Source: Isachenkonia alkalipeptolytica (GTDB lineage Bacteria; Bacillota; Clostridia; Peptostreptococcales; T1SED10-28). Taken from it: a DNA stretch of 64,000 nt. The position numbers and the translations under genes are program-made. The notes below the pieces were generated by a model. That model was not told the DNA's origin. It did not search any database and saw nothing but the letters and a program-made list of their open reading frames with translations. Location: contig NZ_SUMG01000006.1 of assembly GCF_009910325.1 (NCBI RefSeq), forward strand, positions 1 to 64,000. Direction: 5' to 3'. This document shows, piece by piece, positions 17,921 through 26,739 of this stretch. Numbering within the stretch: position 1 is the first letter of the stretch; every line of letters begins with the position of its first letter.

Positions 17921-19090
17921 CTAATAATTACTTAGAGCTTTTTCAATGGCCTCCTCAATAATTTTCCAGTTGCTTAATTCTTCAATCATTTTATTTTCAT
18001 CCTCAGAATCCAGCCTAAAGGGATTCCCAATTTCTTTATAAATTATTGCAATGCCTCGTTTATCTGGTCGATATTTAAAACCATTTTCATAATAACTATC
18101 CCATATTTTCTCATATTCTTCATGAAACAGAGCGAAAAATTTCTCTTTATCCTTTCCTTCCACATCGATCATATATTGGAGATTATTTTCCGTTAAAATA
18201 TTTTTACTAGATATAAGGAACTCATGGTGTATAAAAAGACCCTTTCGATTCCAATGTTTCTTATATATTTGTTGATAGCCTCTATCATGTTTCAAATTAT
18301 AGACCCATGTTTCATCATCCTTAAATAATTGTTCAACCAACTCTTCGAATTCTTCAAAAACTACCTTCGCGTCTTCATCATGTGCACTTTTGAGTTTATT
18401 AATCGTATCTTCATACTCCAAGTATAGTTTAGTATGTTCTGAAATCTTATCTCGACTTTTGCCCATTATATATTCCTCCACATGTAAGATAAATTCTTGA
18501 AAAATCACATTCTCTCTGATACCTTCTCTATAATCAAAAGTTACCCTCTTTAGAACATCAGCTAATTGACTGTAAGAAATTGGCTGAAAATCCTTTGAAG
18601 CTGGTATTTTTCCAGCAGGTGTCAAATACAGAAATAGATACTTATGCTCCGGAAATTTCTCATGAATACTATTCGTATAACTTAAGGTTTGATTCTCTGA
18701 TTCATTAGAGAACACTTTGTTTTCAATTGCGATAATTAGTTCATTATTGATTTGAATTAAAATATCTAAACGTCTTTTATTTCGAAATGTAAACTCTCTT
18801 GTTACTTCTATGGTATTACATTCTTTTAAATCCAGAATTTTCAAGAGTTCTTCATCATCGCCACAATAGTTTTCTATCAACTTTACTAAAGGGTCATTAC
18901 CTATCCCATTTATATTGGGATCTAAAATATAAGCCAGAAAATCACTAATAAAATTTTCATCATAGCTTTTGCTAAAAATACTAGGAATAGTTTTGGTTTT
19001 TTTCTTCCTTTCGGGTAAATAGCCAACTATTTTGTCCAATACTTTCATCGAGCTTTCAAGGCTATTGATTCCCTCTATTTCTACTGCCAT
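17921..19090 (-). CDS. PD-(D/E)XK-family nuclease-like protein (389 aa)
   Basis: Matches the PDDEXK_4-like family of predicted nucleases. Near residues 115-140 it shows RRLDILIQINNELIIAIENK, that is the Asp followed by the Glu-x-Lys of the catalytic core, and then SENQTLSY. An N-terminal SYDENFISDFLAYILDP block is also typical. Predicted to cut DNA. Last gene of the cassette between the two ParB-like repeats; separated from the GIY-YIG gene by about 50 bp on the same strand, so probably one transcript. ATG 19090 follows GGGAGTGA. Confidence 0.85.
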   Translation of the reverse strand: MAVEIEGINSLESSMKVLDKIVGYLPERKKKTKTIPSIFSKSYDENFISDFLAYILDPNINGIGNDPLVKLIENYCGDDEELLKILDLKECNTIEVTREFTFRNKRRLDILIQINNELIIAIENKVFSNESENQTLSYTNSIHEKFPEHKYLFLYLTPAGKIPASKDFQPISYSQLADVLKRVTFDYREGIRENVIFQEFILHVEEYIMGKSRDKISEHTKLYLEYEDTINKLKSAHDEDAKVVFEEFEELVEQLFKDDETWVYNLKHDRGYQQIYKKHWNRKGLFIHHEFLISSKNILTENNLQYMIDVEGKDKEKFFALFHEEYEKIWDSYYENGFKYRPDKRGIAIIYKEIGNPFRLDSEDENKMIEELSNWKIIEEAIEKALSNY

Positions 19091-19139
19091 AGATTATCAC
19101 TCCCCATTGCTTTCTATCAAATTGATCCTTCCTAAAAAG

Positions 19140-20546
19140 TTAAACAAAGTACCGAATTTTTATCGTTGAGCTATAACCACTGGGTGTCCTATGAAGTATT
19201 TCATCCCCGTCCTTTATCTTTTGATACATCACGCTACACACTGAAGGCATGCTATCTTTCATATTAAGTTGTTTATGAATGTCCCCAGATACAAGATCTA
19301 AATAAGGATAGCCACTTTCCCTCGCCTCATCAAATAGTTTCTCAATATATTCCCTGATATCATGGGCGGTTACTTTTGTGTCTGTTTTCTTTTTTTGTTT
19401 CATACTTTTATTTTCCTCTACAACTACTACTTTCTCCGGTTCATCTATAGTTTTTATCAAGGGCTCTTTAGATGGATACCCTGGTTCTTCGGACTGGCTA
19501 TTGAATAACCATTGGATCCTTTTCATTTCTTCATCCGTTAATAATGCTCCGTTCAATCCATTACAGTTCCATAACCCGCTGGATTTTATCTCTTCTACCG
19601 GACTACTTAGGCCTAACCAGCTAGTGGAAGGTTGAAAATCCTCGGTATGATTTAGTACCGAAATCATCCCCTCTTCTAAACGAAGTCGCTCTTTTTCCGT
19701 ATTTACTGGAAAACAAACAAAGGTTATGTTGTTTTTTAAATAATCACTAATGATCTCTTCTAGTTCTTTTTCTTTTTTCTTATCAATTAAGTGATTATAC
19801 TCCTCTTTTATCTCTTTATCGGAAGTATTCTTATCCCATATTTTTAAATAAGGATCCTCCTTTTTATGAAGCAAGGCTCTACCAATGTTTTTTCTAAATA
19901 TACTTCCATTGGCGTTTTTATTGATGGAATGATTTTTCAGTCGTTTAATTAACCGATCCGGCCTTAGATGGGTTCCGATCCTAACAATACGATTACGTCC
20001 CTTGTAAAGCTCTCCTCGCTCAAACATAATATAAATACCATTGTTATAGGGAAGCTTATCAATCTCATTCCAGTGTAATGGAACCGCTTCATTAAACATT
20101 CTGTGAAGCTCTTCGCCTTGACTACTTATCTCATCATCTTTTATCAGCCGTTTCAGTTCCGGAATCCAATTACCTAGAGATTTTCCTTTCAGCGGCAAAT
20201 GATAATTTTTAATATAAGGCGTGAGATATTCGTGGTATTTGGTACCGGCAACGATGAAAAACTCATCCCTTTCTACATCTGAAACCTTTTCTAAGTCAAG
20301 CAAAACATTTTTCGCCCAATCTCGTCTTTCTTGGCTGCTTTTTTCTGTTAGCGTTTCATTATAGGGTTCAATAATTTCGTCTTCCGCGATCAATCCATGT
20401 TTTGCAGAAAAAATGAACACACTGTCTGCAATATTTTTAGCGTATTCATATGCTAACTTAAATCGTGGGCTTTCGGAATACATTTCAGCTGCTCTACAGC
20501 TATAATCCTTTTTCATGCTAGTACAGGATAGTAAGGCGATTTTCAT
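19140..20546 (-). CDS. DUF6884-like domain fused to a GIY-YIG-like nuclease domain
   Basis: The N-terminal 150 residues (KIALLSCTSMKKDY, AEMYSESPRFKLAYEYA, IFSAKHGLI, then EPYNETL) look like DUF6884, a family related in style to base-exchange/tRNA-guanine transglycosylase-associated proteins. The middle (NNGIYIMFERGEL, RIVRIGTH, then SIFRKNIGRALL) resembles a GIY-YIG nuclease core. The C-terminal 60 residues are a separate small domain. I choose ATG 20546 rather than 20630, because it lies one base after the previous stop (TAACATG) with GGAGGG upstream and begins the conserved MKIALLSC. Combined base-recognition and cutting is an inference. Confidence 0.7.
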   Translation of the reverse strand: MKIALLSCTSMKKDYSCRAAEMYSESPRFKLAYEYAKNIADSVFIFSAKHGLIAEDEIIEPYNETLTEKSSQERRDWAKNVLLDLEKVSDVERDEFFIVAGTKYHEYLTPYIKNYHLPLKGKSLGNWIPELKRLIKDDEISSQGEELHRMFNEAVPLHWNEIDKLPYNNGIYIMFERGELYKGRNRIVRIGTHLRPDRLIKRLKNHSINKNANGSIFRKNIGRALLHKKEDPYLKIWDKNTSDKEIKEEYNHLIDKKKEKELEEIISDYLKNNITFVCFPVNTEKERLRLEEGMISVLNHTEDFQPSTSWLGLSSPVEEIKSSGLWNCNGLNGALLTDEEMKRIQWLFNSQSEEPGYPSKEPLIKTIDEPEKVVVVEENKSMKQKKKTDTKVTAHDIREYIEKLFDEARESGYPYLDLVSGDIHKQLNMKDSMPSVCSVMYQKIKDGDEILHRTPSGYSSTIKIRYFV

Positions 20547-20547
20547 G

Positions 20548-21348
20548 TTAAAATTCACCCTCCTTTGATTTCTCGATAAGATCCTCATACGCAAATAGGG
20601 GTATATCATACAAATCTCCAAAGTTATCATAAATGGTTTCAGAGGACTTAATAATATTAATCAAAGTATTATTTTTCAGTTCATTCATTCCCATTTTCTT
20701 CGCAGCGTCAATCACTCTCTTATCTGTTACACAACAAAACTCTCCAGGAATATGTTTATAGACCCCTTGGCATCTTAATTCTCTAAGGATTAATGGTATT
20801 TTAATTTTCATCTTGTTTTCCCTTGCACCCAGTCCTTTTACGTTACTGATGTACTCTATAAAAATCCGGTAATCATTACTTAATTCAGACCTTTCTAGAT
20901 GTTCTTCAATTCGATTCCAATTCTTTGCCAGTACCATACAACTATCATAAAAATCTACTCTGAATGATATCTTCCTCCTGCTAACAATACCCTCATAATG
21001 AGCAGTAGCATATTTCGCTGCGTTTTTACTGTTCTTCTTCTCTTCTTCTACAAACTTCTCATCAAGCCAATGTTCAACATGGTGTTTCTTTTGTTCTTTA
21101 AGATAAGTCACAAAAAAAGTAGCATTTTCCCACTGTCCGGTTCTTGACCAGGATGAGGCTAAAACAAAAAGGAGGAATCGATCTGATGTATCATGCAGGT
21201 TCAGTTCCATTTTTTTCTTATCCGGTAGCACGAGACCAAAATCATGAGTCCAGCCTTGATATTTGTTATCTTCATCCAGATTAATATATGAAAGTTGGTT
21301 TTTCTTTTCAATAACTGCATTTTTTAGAGATTCAACGGATACTTTCAT
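20548..21348 (-). CDS. Hypothetical protein of the nuclease cassette (266 aa)
   Basis: Not recognised. Soluble, basic, with a NLHDTSDRFLLFVLASSWSR segment near residue 50 and a C-terminal part (LGARENKMKIKIPLILREL, then CCVTDKRVIDAAKKMG) that looks all-helical and is reminiscent of helix-hairpin-helix glycosylase-like folds. That similarity is weak. GGAGGTG precedes ATG 21348. Its stop lies one base before the start of the DUF6884/GIY-YIG gene, so the two are tightly coupled and probably act together. Confidence 0.75.
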   Translation of the reverse strand: MKVSVESLKNAVIEKKNQLSYINLDEDNKYQGWTHDFGLVLPDKKKMELNLHDTSDRFLLFVLASSWSRTGQWENATFFVTYLKEQKKHHVEHWLDEKFVEEEKKNSKNAAKYATAHYEGIVSRRKISFRVDFYDSCMVLAKNWNRIEEHLERSELSNDYRIFIEYISNVKGLGARENKMKIKIPLILRELRCQGVYKHIPGEFCCVTDKRVIDAAKKMGMNELKNNTLINIIKSSETIYDNFGDLYDIPLFAYEDLIEKSKEGEF

Positions 21349-21381
21349 AAAGCACCTCCATTTATCTTTCCTCAGAGTAAC

Positions 21382-22530
21382 TTATCTTTTAATTCCACAA
21401 GCATTACAGACGCCCGCTTTACTTCCAAAAGAGTACGTATACATCTCCTTTTCTTTTTTCAGCTCGCCGCACCGTCTACAATGGAACCATTTGCTTTCTA
21501 CTTCTTTTTTTAACTCTTCTTTACTCTTCTCTGCATGGATATTATGAACTCCCTCATTCTCTTTCCATTTTCCATTCCATTTACCGTTCGTGTGATCTTT
21601 TAATCGCTGATTATTATGTAAATTTACTTCATCTTTCTCAAAGGTCATTCTTCTTATCTCTTCATCTCTTTTGCGTTGCAGTTTCCTCGCGTCCTCTAAC
21701 TCTTGAAGCTTAACTTTCGCTTTTTTAAATGCCAATCCTAATTCTATTTCTTCTTCGAAGTAAAAAGTTTCTTGATCAGTTGTAATTCTAGCATCCGAAA
21801 GACTTCCTTCTATTATTTTGCGGGGATAGAATAATCCGGTGTGATGAGTATCCGAAAGGGCTCGGGAAATACTAACTTTAACTTCCTCTGCATTGAAATA
21901 AATTATAGTACCGGATGCCATATCTTTATTAGGGAGCTCTGAAATGAGTCCTTCTTCTAGTATTAAAGTTCTCCAGCTTCCAATATAAAACTTGTCAACT
22001 TCATTTATTTTCTTCATTTTTCTAAAGATTGGTTTGAGTTTTATACAATCATCTATGTATTCCAAGTAGTCTGAATCGATGACCCAGATAATCTGTATAT
22101 TGTTTTTTTCATAATAGTCATTTCTTTTCTTTATCTCTTTTTTCTTAAGGTGACCACCATAGTACTCAATGATTAACCGTTTCCCATTTCTAAATTCAAG
22201 TTCAAGATCCGCAACAAATTGCTCCTCTTCAAAAACGCGATTCACACTGACGTGACTTAATCCATATTGATCAATATTGGTAAGGAAGTTTTGATACAAC
22301 AAACCTACACCTTTCATATGCTTTTCAGTGTCGTTGATGCTGGGACAATTCCCTTTTTGACTATGGGCAAAGTGATGGATCTTCTCATCTCCAAATTTAC
22401 AGATTACCGGTTCTTTACATAGAGGACATACTGCTTTATTGTTTAGAAGCTTTCGCATTTCTTCCTTACGACCATGCCAATCCTCATCAAGGGAGTAGTA
22501 TTGTTCGTTTTTGAAATTAGCCGTTAACAC
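21382..22530 (-). CDS. CoiA-like protein with N- and C-terminal zinc ribbons
   Basis: The N-terminus carries CPLCKEPVICKFGDEKIHHF followed by AHS, the CoiA/competence-like zinc and His motif, and then a predicted nuclease-like core (FVADLELEFRNGKRLIIEYY, IIWVIDSDYLEYI). The last 40 residues hold a second zinc ribbon (CRRCGELKKEK...CNACGIKR). CoiA proteins act on transforming DNA, and relatives are frequent in defence islands. Starts at GTG 22530 after GAGGTG. First gene of the four-gene cassette between the ParB-like repeats. The VADLEL...IIEYYGG order fits a PD-(D/E)XK fold with a degenerate last residue. Confidence 0.78.
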   Translation of the reverse strand: MLTANFKNEQYYSLDEDWHGRKEEMRKLLNNKAVCPLCKEPVICKFGDEKIHHFAHSQKGNCPSINDTEKHMKGVGLLYQNFLTNIDQYGLSHVSVNRVFEEEQFVADLELEFRNGKRLIIEYYGGHLKKKEIKKRNDYYEKNNIQIIWVIDSDYLEYIDDCIKLKPIFRKMKKINEVDKFYIGSWRTLILEEGLISELPNKDMASGTIIYFNAEEVKVSISRALSDTHHTGLFYPRKIIEGSLSDARITTDQETFYFEEEIELGLAFKKAKVKLQELEDARKLQRKRDEEIRRMTFEKDEVNLHNNQRLKDHTNGKWNGKWKENEGVHNIHAEKSKEELKKEVESKWFHCRRCGELKKEKEMYTYSFGSKAGVCNACGIKR

Positions 22531-22623
22531 TTGATCACCTCGTTATCATTGTTTTGGTTGGTTATAATGCAACTTCTGTTATGATCCCGCTTTCTCTTGG
22601 TAGACAAATTCATTGACGTCTAT

Positions 22624-23242
22624 ACCGTACAGTTCTACTTTAGATTTGAATTCCAATATTCAACATAGGTATCAAACCCCTCACACATAAAATCAATATG
22701 CTGCTCCATAGGGATGAGATATGCTTTAAGGTGCACTAGACCCTCTTCTTTTGCTTTAGCCAATCTATGATGCCCATCTATCAAATTATAGCCTCTTGAG
22801 TAATAATCCTTCGTGATCGATGGATATCCATTATATAATCGATCCGGAGCAATTTCCGCTAATAGTACCGGTCTCTTTAAATTAGCTGATTTTATGTAAT
22901 CAGAATTCATATTCCCATTACAAAAATACTTATGATACTCATTAACATCAATCTCTACAATTTTAAATTTCTCCGGGTAGTTATCAATAAACTCATTAAG
23001 CTTTGTGATATGAAATTTAAATATACCATTAGGATAATATTCATCACCAGGTTCAACTACGTAATTCTTTCTATTTAGATTGACCTTTAGTTTTCTACTA
23101 ATTTTCTTATCGATCATATTATCACCACTTTCTAAGAGTTTAGACCTTTCACCGGCGGCGCTATTAAATCACAAAAAACTGATTCAATTAGTCGCTATAA
23201 ACGTTTTTATTGCTATATCACAAAAGAACCGTTCTCCTGTGA
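22624..23242 (-). repeat. About 620 bp direct repeat, copy 2
   Basis: Second copy of 16738-17355, including the ParB-like gene and the upstream tail ending in a TCACA...TGTGA inverted repeat. Sequence to the left of each copy is unrelated, which fixes that duplication boundary just after the stop codon. Confidence 0.9.
22635..23117 (-). CDS. ParB/Srx-like domain protein, copy 2 (160 aa)
   Basis: Close paralogue of the protein at 16749-17231; both share the same length, the APDRLY.GYPS and DGHHRLAKAK motifs and the C-terminal EGFDTYVEYWNS. Substitutions are scattered and mostly conservative, and the frame is intact in both, so both copies appear to be under selection or recently duplicated. 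Upstream regulatory sequence is duplicated too, so both are probably expressed alike. Confidence 0.7.
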   Translation of the reverse strand: MIDKKISRKLKVNLNRKNYVVEPGDEYYPNGIFKFHITKLNEFIDNYPEKFKIVEIDVNEYHKYFCNGNMNSDYIKSANLKRPVLLAEIAPDRLYNGYPSITKDYYSRGYNLIDGHHRLAKAKEEGLVHLKAYLIPMEQHIDFMCEGFDTYVEYWNSNLK

Positions 23243-23276
23243 GCTCATATTCTTATTTAAACATTAGGCACTACAT

Positions 23277-26200
23277 TTAACTTACTATAAATAATGAGTC
23301 TAGTGCTCTGGTATAAGCTATATATTTTTGATTTCGACTCATATTTTGATCAAAAACAAACACTGCATCGAACTCCACGCCTTTAACTTTAAATGACTCT
23401 GCTATAGTCACATTATGAAATGATTTGAGAAATCCTAGATCATATTCGTTAAACTGCCGCTTATCATTATATATTAATGCAATTCTAGTATTTTGGTCCT
23501 TTTCCATCTCCTCTTTGACATTCTCAGCTATATCACTTTTTTCGATATGTTTCACCTCAGGACCTTCCATACCGATAGACCGAAAATCATAACCGAATAT
23601 CTGATTTATGAAATCATTGATTTGGGCTGTATTTCTATAGTTTTCATTAATCTCATAGTAATTGGCTTCAAAATTTTCCAATAATACATCCCAACTTTCC
23701 AGGCCTATAGTGTTGATTTTCTGATTCTTATCGCCAAAAATATTTAATTTCATTTCATCGCCATTAACATTACGTAGTAACTCATAATCTCGGACATTAA
23801 GATCCTGTCCTTCGTCGATAAAAAGAAACCCATCGGGATTTTTATTAACACCAAAATATTTATGCATCCAAAATAATAATAGGAATAATTCATGTTTACC
23901 GGATATTAAGGAATTGGACAATACTCCAAAACGATTCCTAAATTTATCTAAAACTTTCTCAAACGTATCTATTAGCAGCAAATTAGCTTTACTCAACTTT
24001 TTTTGATATTGAACGGTATTTATGATTTCGTTTACCGAAATGATTTTATTTTCAATAACCTCTACTCTAATTTTTGTTGTTTTAATTTCTTCTTCGACTA
24101 CATCACAATCATTTTTTGAATCTCCACTAAACCTCTGTAAATCTTGATTTAACCCATCTATGATCTCCATTAAAACTACGAGATTTTCTTCGTCGATTTC
24201 TATATTATCATTTCGGGAGACTAAAAATTTCTTTGAAATATTCTTTAGATTTTTTGTATCTCTCTGTATTTTTTCAATCTTGGCAAGATATTTTAAGCTG
24301 TCACAGCTTACTTCTCCTTTTGATTCCAGAGATCCAATACTATATACTATCCCCTTTATTTGATCAAGCAATCTCGATTGTTTTAAAATTTCAGTAACTA
24401 AGATGTCTATCTTCTCTACTTTTTTTTCTTGTATTACATCTTTCAGTTCATCACTCTCATGATCTCCTTTTCCTATGCCATGTTGTAATTTGAATGTTTC
24501 AATCTTTTCACTTATTACTTTTTCTAAAGTCAATTCACAATAATCTTTAGTTACGTAGTTTATCGTTAGGTTATTATCGATTTCTCTAAGTTCAGAGTAA
24601 AATCCATTAATAATTTTTCCTTCCTTTTCTCTTTTTTCCATTGAATACTCTTTAATCTTTTCTTCTTTTTGCTCTATTCTTTTATCGTTAATCGTTAATT
24701 TTAAGTTTTCAAATAAGCGCCTTAGTTTGTTACCTTTTAGGCTCTTTACTGCTATTAATTTGTTTTCAGTGCGTAAATTATTAATTCTGTCCTTGGTTTC
24801 CGATATCATTCTATTCATCTCATCTTTGTTAAGTATAAGCATTTTATCTTTATGTCTTGCACTGTCTTTTAGTCCTTTCAAGGTTTCTATCTCATTAAAT
24901 ATTTTAAAACTATCCTTCTCTAAATTTTTAAACCTGATACTTAAATCAGTGATGGAGCCTGCTAAATCGTTCAAAACTAATACTGCACTATGTAGCTTGT
25001 GCATCTCTTTAAACATTGCATTTTTATCCTCCAATAATTTTACTACGCTTTCATATTCACTTTTAAGTTTCAATAAATAAGTTTTAATGTCATGGCGCAT
25101 AAACTGCAACGAGTTATCTACTTTTGTTTTTAAGAGTATATTTTTACTATTTATATTTACTCCGAAATTCTCCATTAAATTTTCTGAGAAATCTACACCA
25201 GCATCTTTAGTTATATATGCTTTGAATTTATCATATTCATTCTTTAGTTCAGTCATCGCATTATCAGAATAGCAAAATGCCTCATATTCCGGGGGGTGGG
25301 TTTCATCATTAACTGCTTCAATTTTCCGTAGTCTATCATTGACTATCTTATTATACTTTATTTCTAGTTCATTGGTTGTTTTCCCATTAACATCATTTTT
25401 CTTAGTATAATTCAGTGTTTTAAGATATTTATACATAGCCTCTTTATAATAAACATTCAATGATTGTTTCTTAACATGTTGGATATCCAACACATGGGTG
25501 ACATCATTAATGAACTTATCAAAATAAGTACTTGGCGTTATAATTTTTATTTTATTCTCAGGAGGTAAAAACTCGTTGTATTTTAAATAAGACAATCGAT
25601 GCAGTAAAATCATAGTCTTACCTGATCCTGCACATCCTTGAACAACTATGTTTTTCTCAGGATCGCTCCTGATGATTTTATTTTGATTCGATTGAATAGA
25701 CTTTATGATGTCACTTAGTTTATGATTTTTCCTATGATCCGCCAACACTTCCATTAAAAATGGATCTGCAGAACCTTCGCTGTAAAAGCCATCACCCATT
25801 ATGTAAAGATCAGAAAAATCAAAAGGATTTCTTGTGAATCTTCTTTTGAGCATCACTGTAGACTCATATACTAGGGATCTATCTAATTTTGCCGCTTCTA
25901 TTGGTGTCGCAGTTCGAAACATTTTATCACGATTAAAGTTTAATTTTTCATTTTCATAAAATAAGCTTGCCTGTGGTGCTCTCCAATTAATGAATTGATT
26001 ATTTTTATAAGTGAAACCTACTGAAGCTTTTGTTACATAGAACTTTTCATGATAGTCATTGCGCCAAAAATCTTCATAACCCTTTTTATAGTAGTCAGTT
26101 AATAAATCAATTCTCCCAAAGAAATCGACTCTAGTCTCTTCATATAATTGTTTCTCTTCCTTTAAATTTTGAAGTTTATGGTAGTATTTAGCAACAATAC

Positions 26201-26561
26201 AATCCACATCCTCTTGTTCTACGATTTCTCCTTCTGGCGCTTCGCTTATAATTTCATTAAGCCTTTTGCTTTTTTTTTCTTCATAGTGAGTAGTGATATT
26301 TTCCTTGTTGAACTGATAGCGAACATCATTATAAATTTTCTTTTTTTCGATATCTTCTTTCTCAAAGAAGATTACAGTACCTATGTTTTTTCTATAGTAC
26401 TCTTGATATCTTTTGCCTTCCTTTTCTTCAACTCTTTTACCATCATTGCTCGTAACAGTAAAATGAACGATTTCTGTAGCGATAATTTTGTCATCCTCTA
26501 GATGATCAACAATCAATTTATTACCTTTTTTATTGTAGAGAACATCGGCTACCTTTATCAT
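23277..26561 (-). CDS. HelD-like superfamily 1 helicase (1094 aa)
   Basis: UvrD/HelD-type ATPase. An N-terminal 190-residue region ends in the HelD-like INWRAPQASLFYE block. Walker A is GCAGSGKT (about 308), and a very long charged coiled-coil insertion runs from about 400 to 880. Walker B DEGQD (about 915), FGDKNQKI, NYRNTAQI and the terminal IAYTRALDSL complete the SF1 core. HelD proteins remodel RNA polymerase; island versions may act on DNA. Start ATG 26561 (MIKVADVL) has GAGGTGG six bases upstream. It is downstream of the OLD-like ATPase gene on the same strand, a layout like Gabija (ATPase plus UvrD helicase). Confidence 0.88.
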   Translation of the reverse strand: MIKVADVLYNKKGNKLIVDHLEDDKIIATEIVHFTVTSNDGKRVEEKEGKRYQEYYRKNIGTVIFFEKEDIEKKKIYNDVRYQFNKENITTHYEEKKSKRLNEIISEAPEGEIVEQEDVDCIVAKYYHKLQNLKEEKQLYEETRVDFFGRIDLLTDYYKKGYEDFWRNDYHEKFYVTKASVGFTYKNNQFINWRAPQASLFYENEKLNFNRDKMFRTATPIEAAKLDRSLVYESTVMLKRRFTRNPFDFSDLYIMGDGFYSEGSADPFLMEVLADHRKNHKLSDIIKSIQSNQNKIIRSDPEKNIVVQGCAGSGKTMILLHRLSYLKYNEFLPPENKIKIITPSTYFDKFINDVTHVLDIQHVKKQSLNVYYKEAMYKYLKTLNYTKKNDVNGKTTNELEIKYNKIVNDRLRKIEAVNDETHPPEYEAFCYSDNAMTELKNEYDKFKAYITKDAGVDFSENLMENFGVNINSKNILLKTKVDNSLQFMRHDIKTYLLKLKSEYESVVKLLEDKNAMFKEMHKLHSAVLVLNDLAGSITDLSIRFKNLEKDSFKIFNEIETLKGLKDSARHKDKMLILNKDEMNRMISETKDRINNLRTENKLIAVKSLKGNKLRRLFENLKLTINDKRIEQKEEKIKEYSMEKREKEGKIINGFYSELREIDNNLTINYVTKDYCELTLEKVISEKIETFKLQHGIGKGDHESDELKDVIQEKKVEKIDILVTEILKQSRLLDQIKGIVYSIGSLESKGEVSCDSLKYLAKIEKIQRDTKNLKNISKKFLVSRNDNIEIDEENLVVLMEIIDGLNQDLQRFSGDSKNDCDVVEEEIKTTKIRVEVIENKIISVNEIINTVQYQKKLSKANLLLIDTFEKVLDKFRNRFGVLSNSLISGKHELFLLLFWMHKYFGVNKNPDGFLFIDEGQDLNVRDYELLRNVNGDEMKLNIFGDKNQKINTIGLESWDVLLENFEANYYEINENYRNTAQINDFINQIFGYDFRSIGMEGPEVKHIEKSDIAENVKEEMEKDQNTRIALIYNDKRQFNEYDLGFLKSFHNVTIAESFKVKGVEFDAVFVFDQNMSRNQKYIAYTRALDSLFIVS

Positions 26562-26604
26562 TGCTGACCACCTCGTCATCAATTTGAAGTTTTAACAACA
26601 CTCT

Positions 26605-26739
26605 TTAAAAATCCCCATCCAATGCGTGCATAACTTTTTCAATCACAACATTTGGTGTTTCCAGCACATCTTTCGCCGGAACTCTAAGGACTTTATATCC
26701 TAAACTCATTAACAAAGTATCTCGTGAATCATCTTTGAC
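26605..26739 (-). pseudogene. C-terminal stub of a DUF559/Vsr-like endonuclease
   Basis: A frame without a start reads DSRDTLLMSLGYKVLRVPAK and then DVLETPNVVIEKVMHAL, which is the conserved tail of DUF559 proteins (RDxxLxxxGyxVLR...). It ends at TAA 26605-26607. About 42 codons remain; the rest was lost, and the fragment overlaps the end of the OLD-like gene. Confidence 0.7.

Noticed and set aside
16749-23117. ParB-like genes as plasmid partition genes
   Set aside because: No ParA partner, no HTH and no parS-like palindromes nearby.
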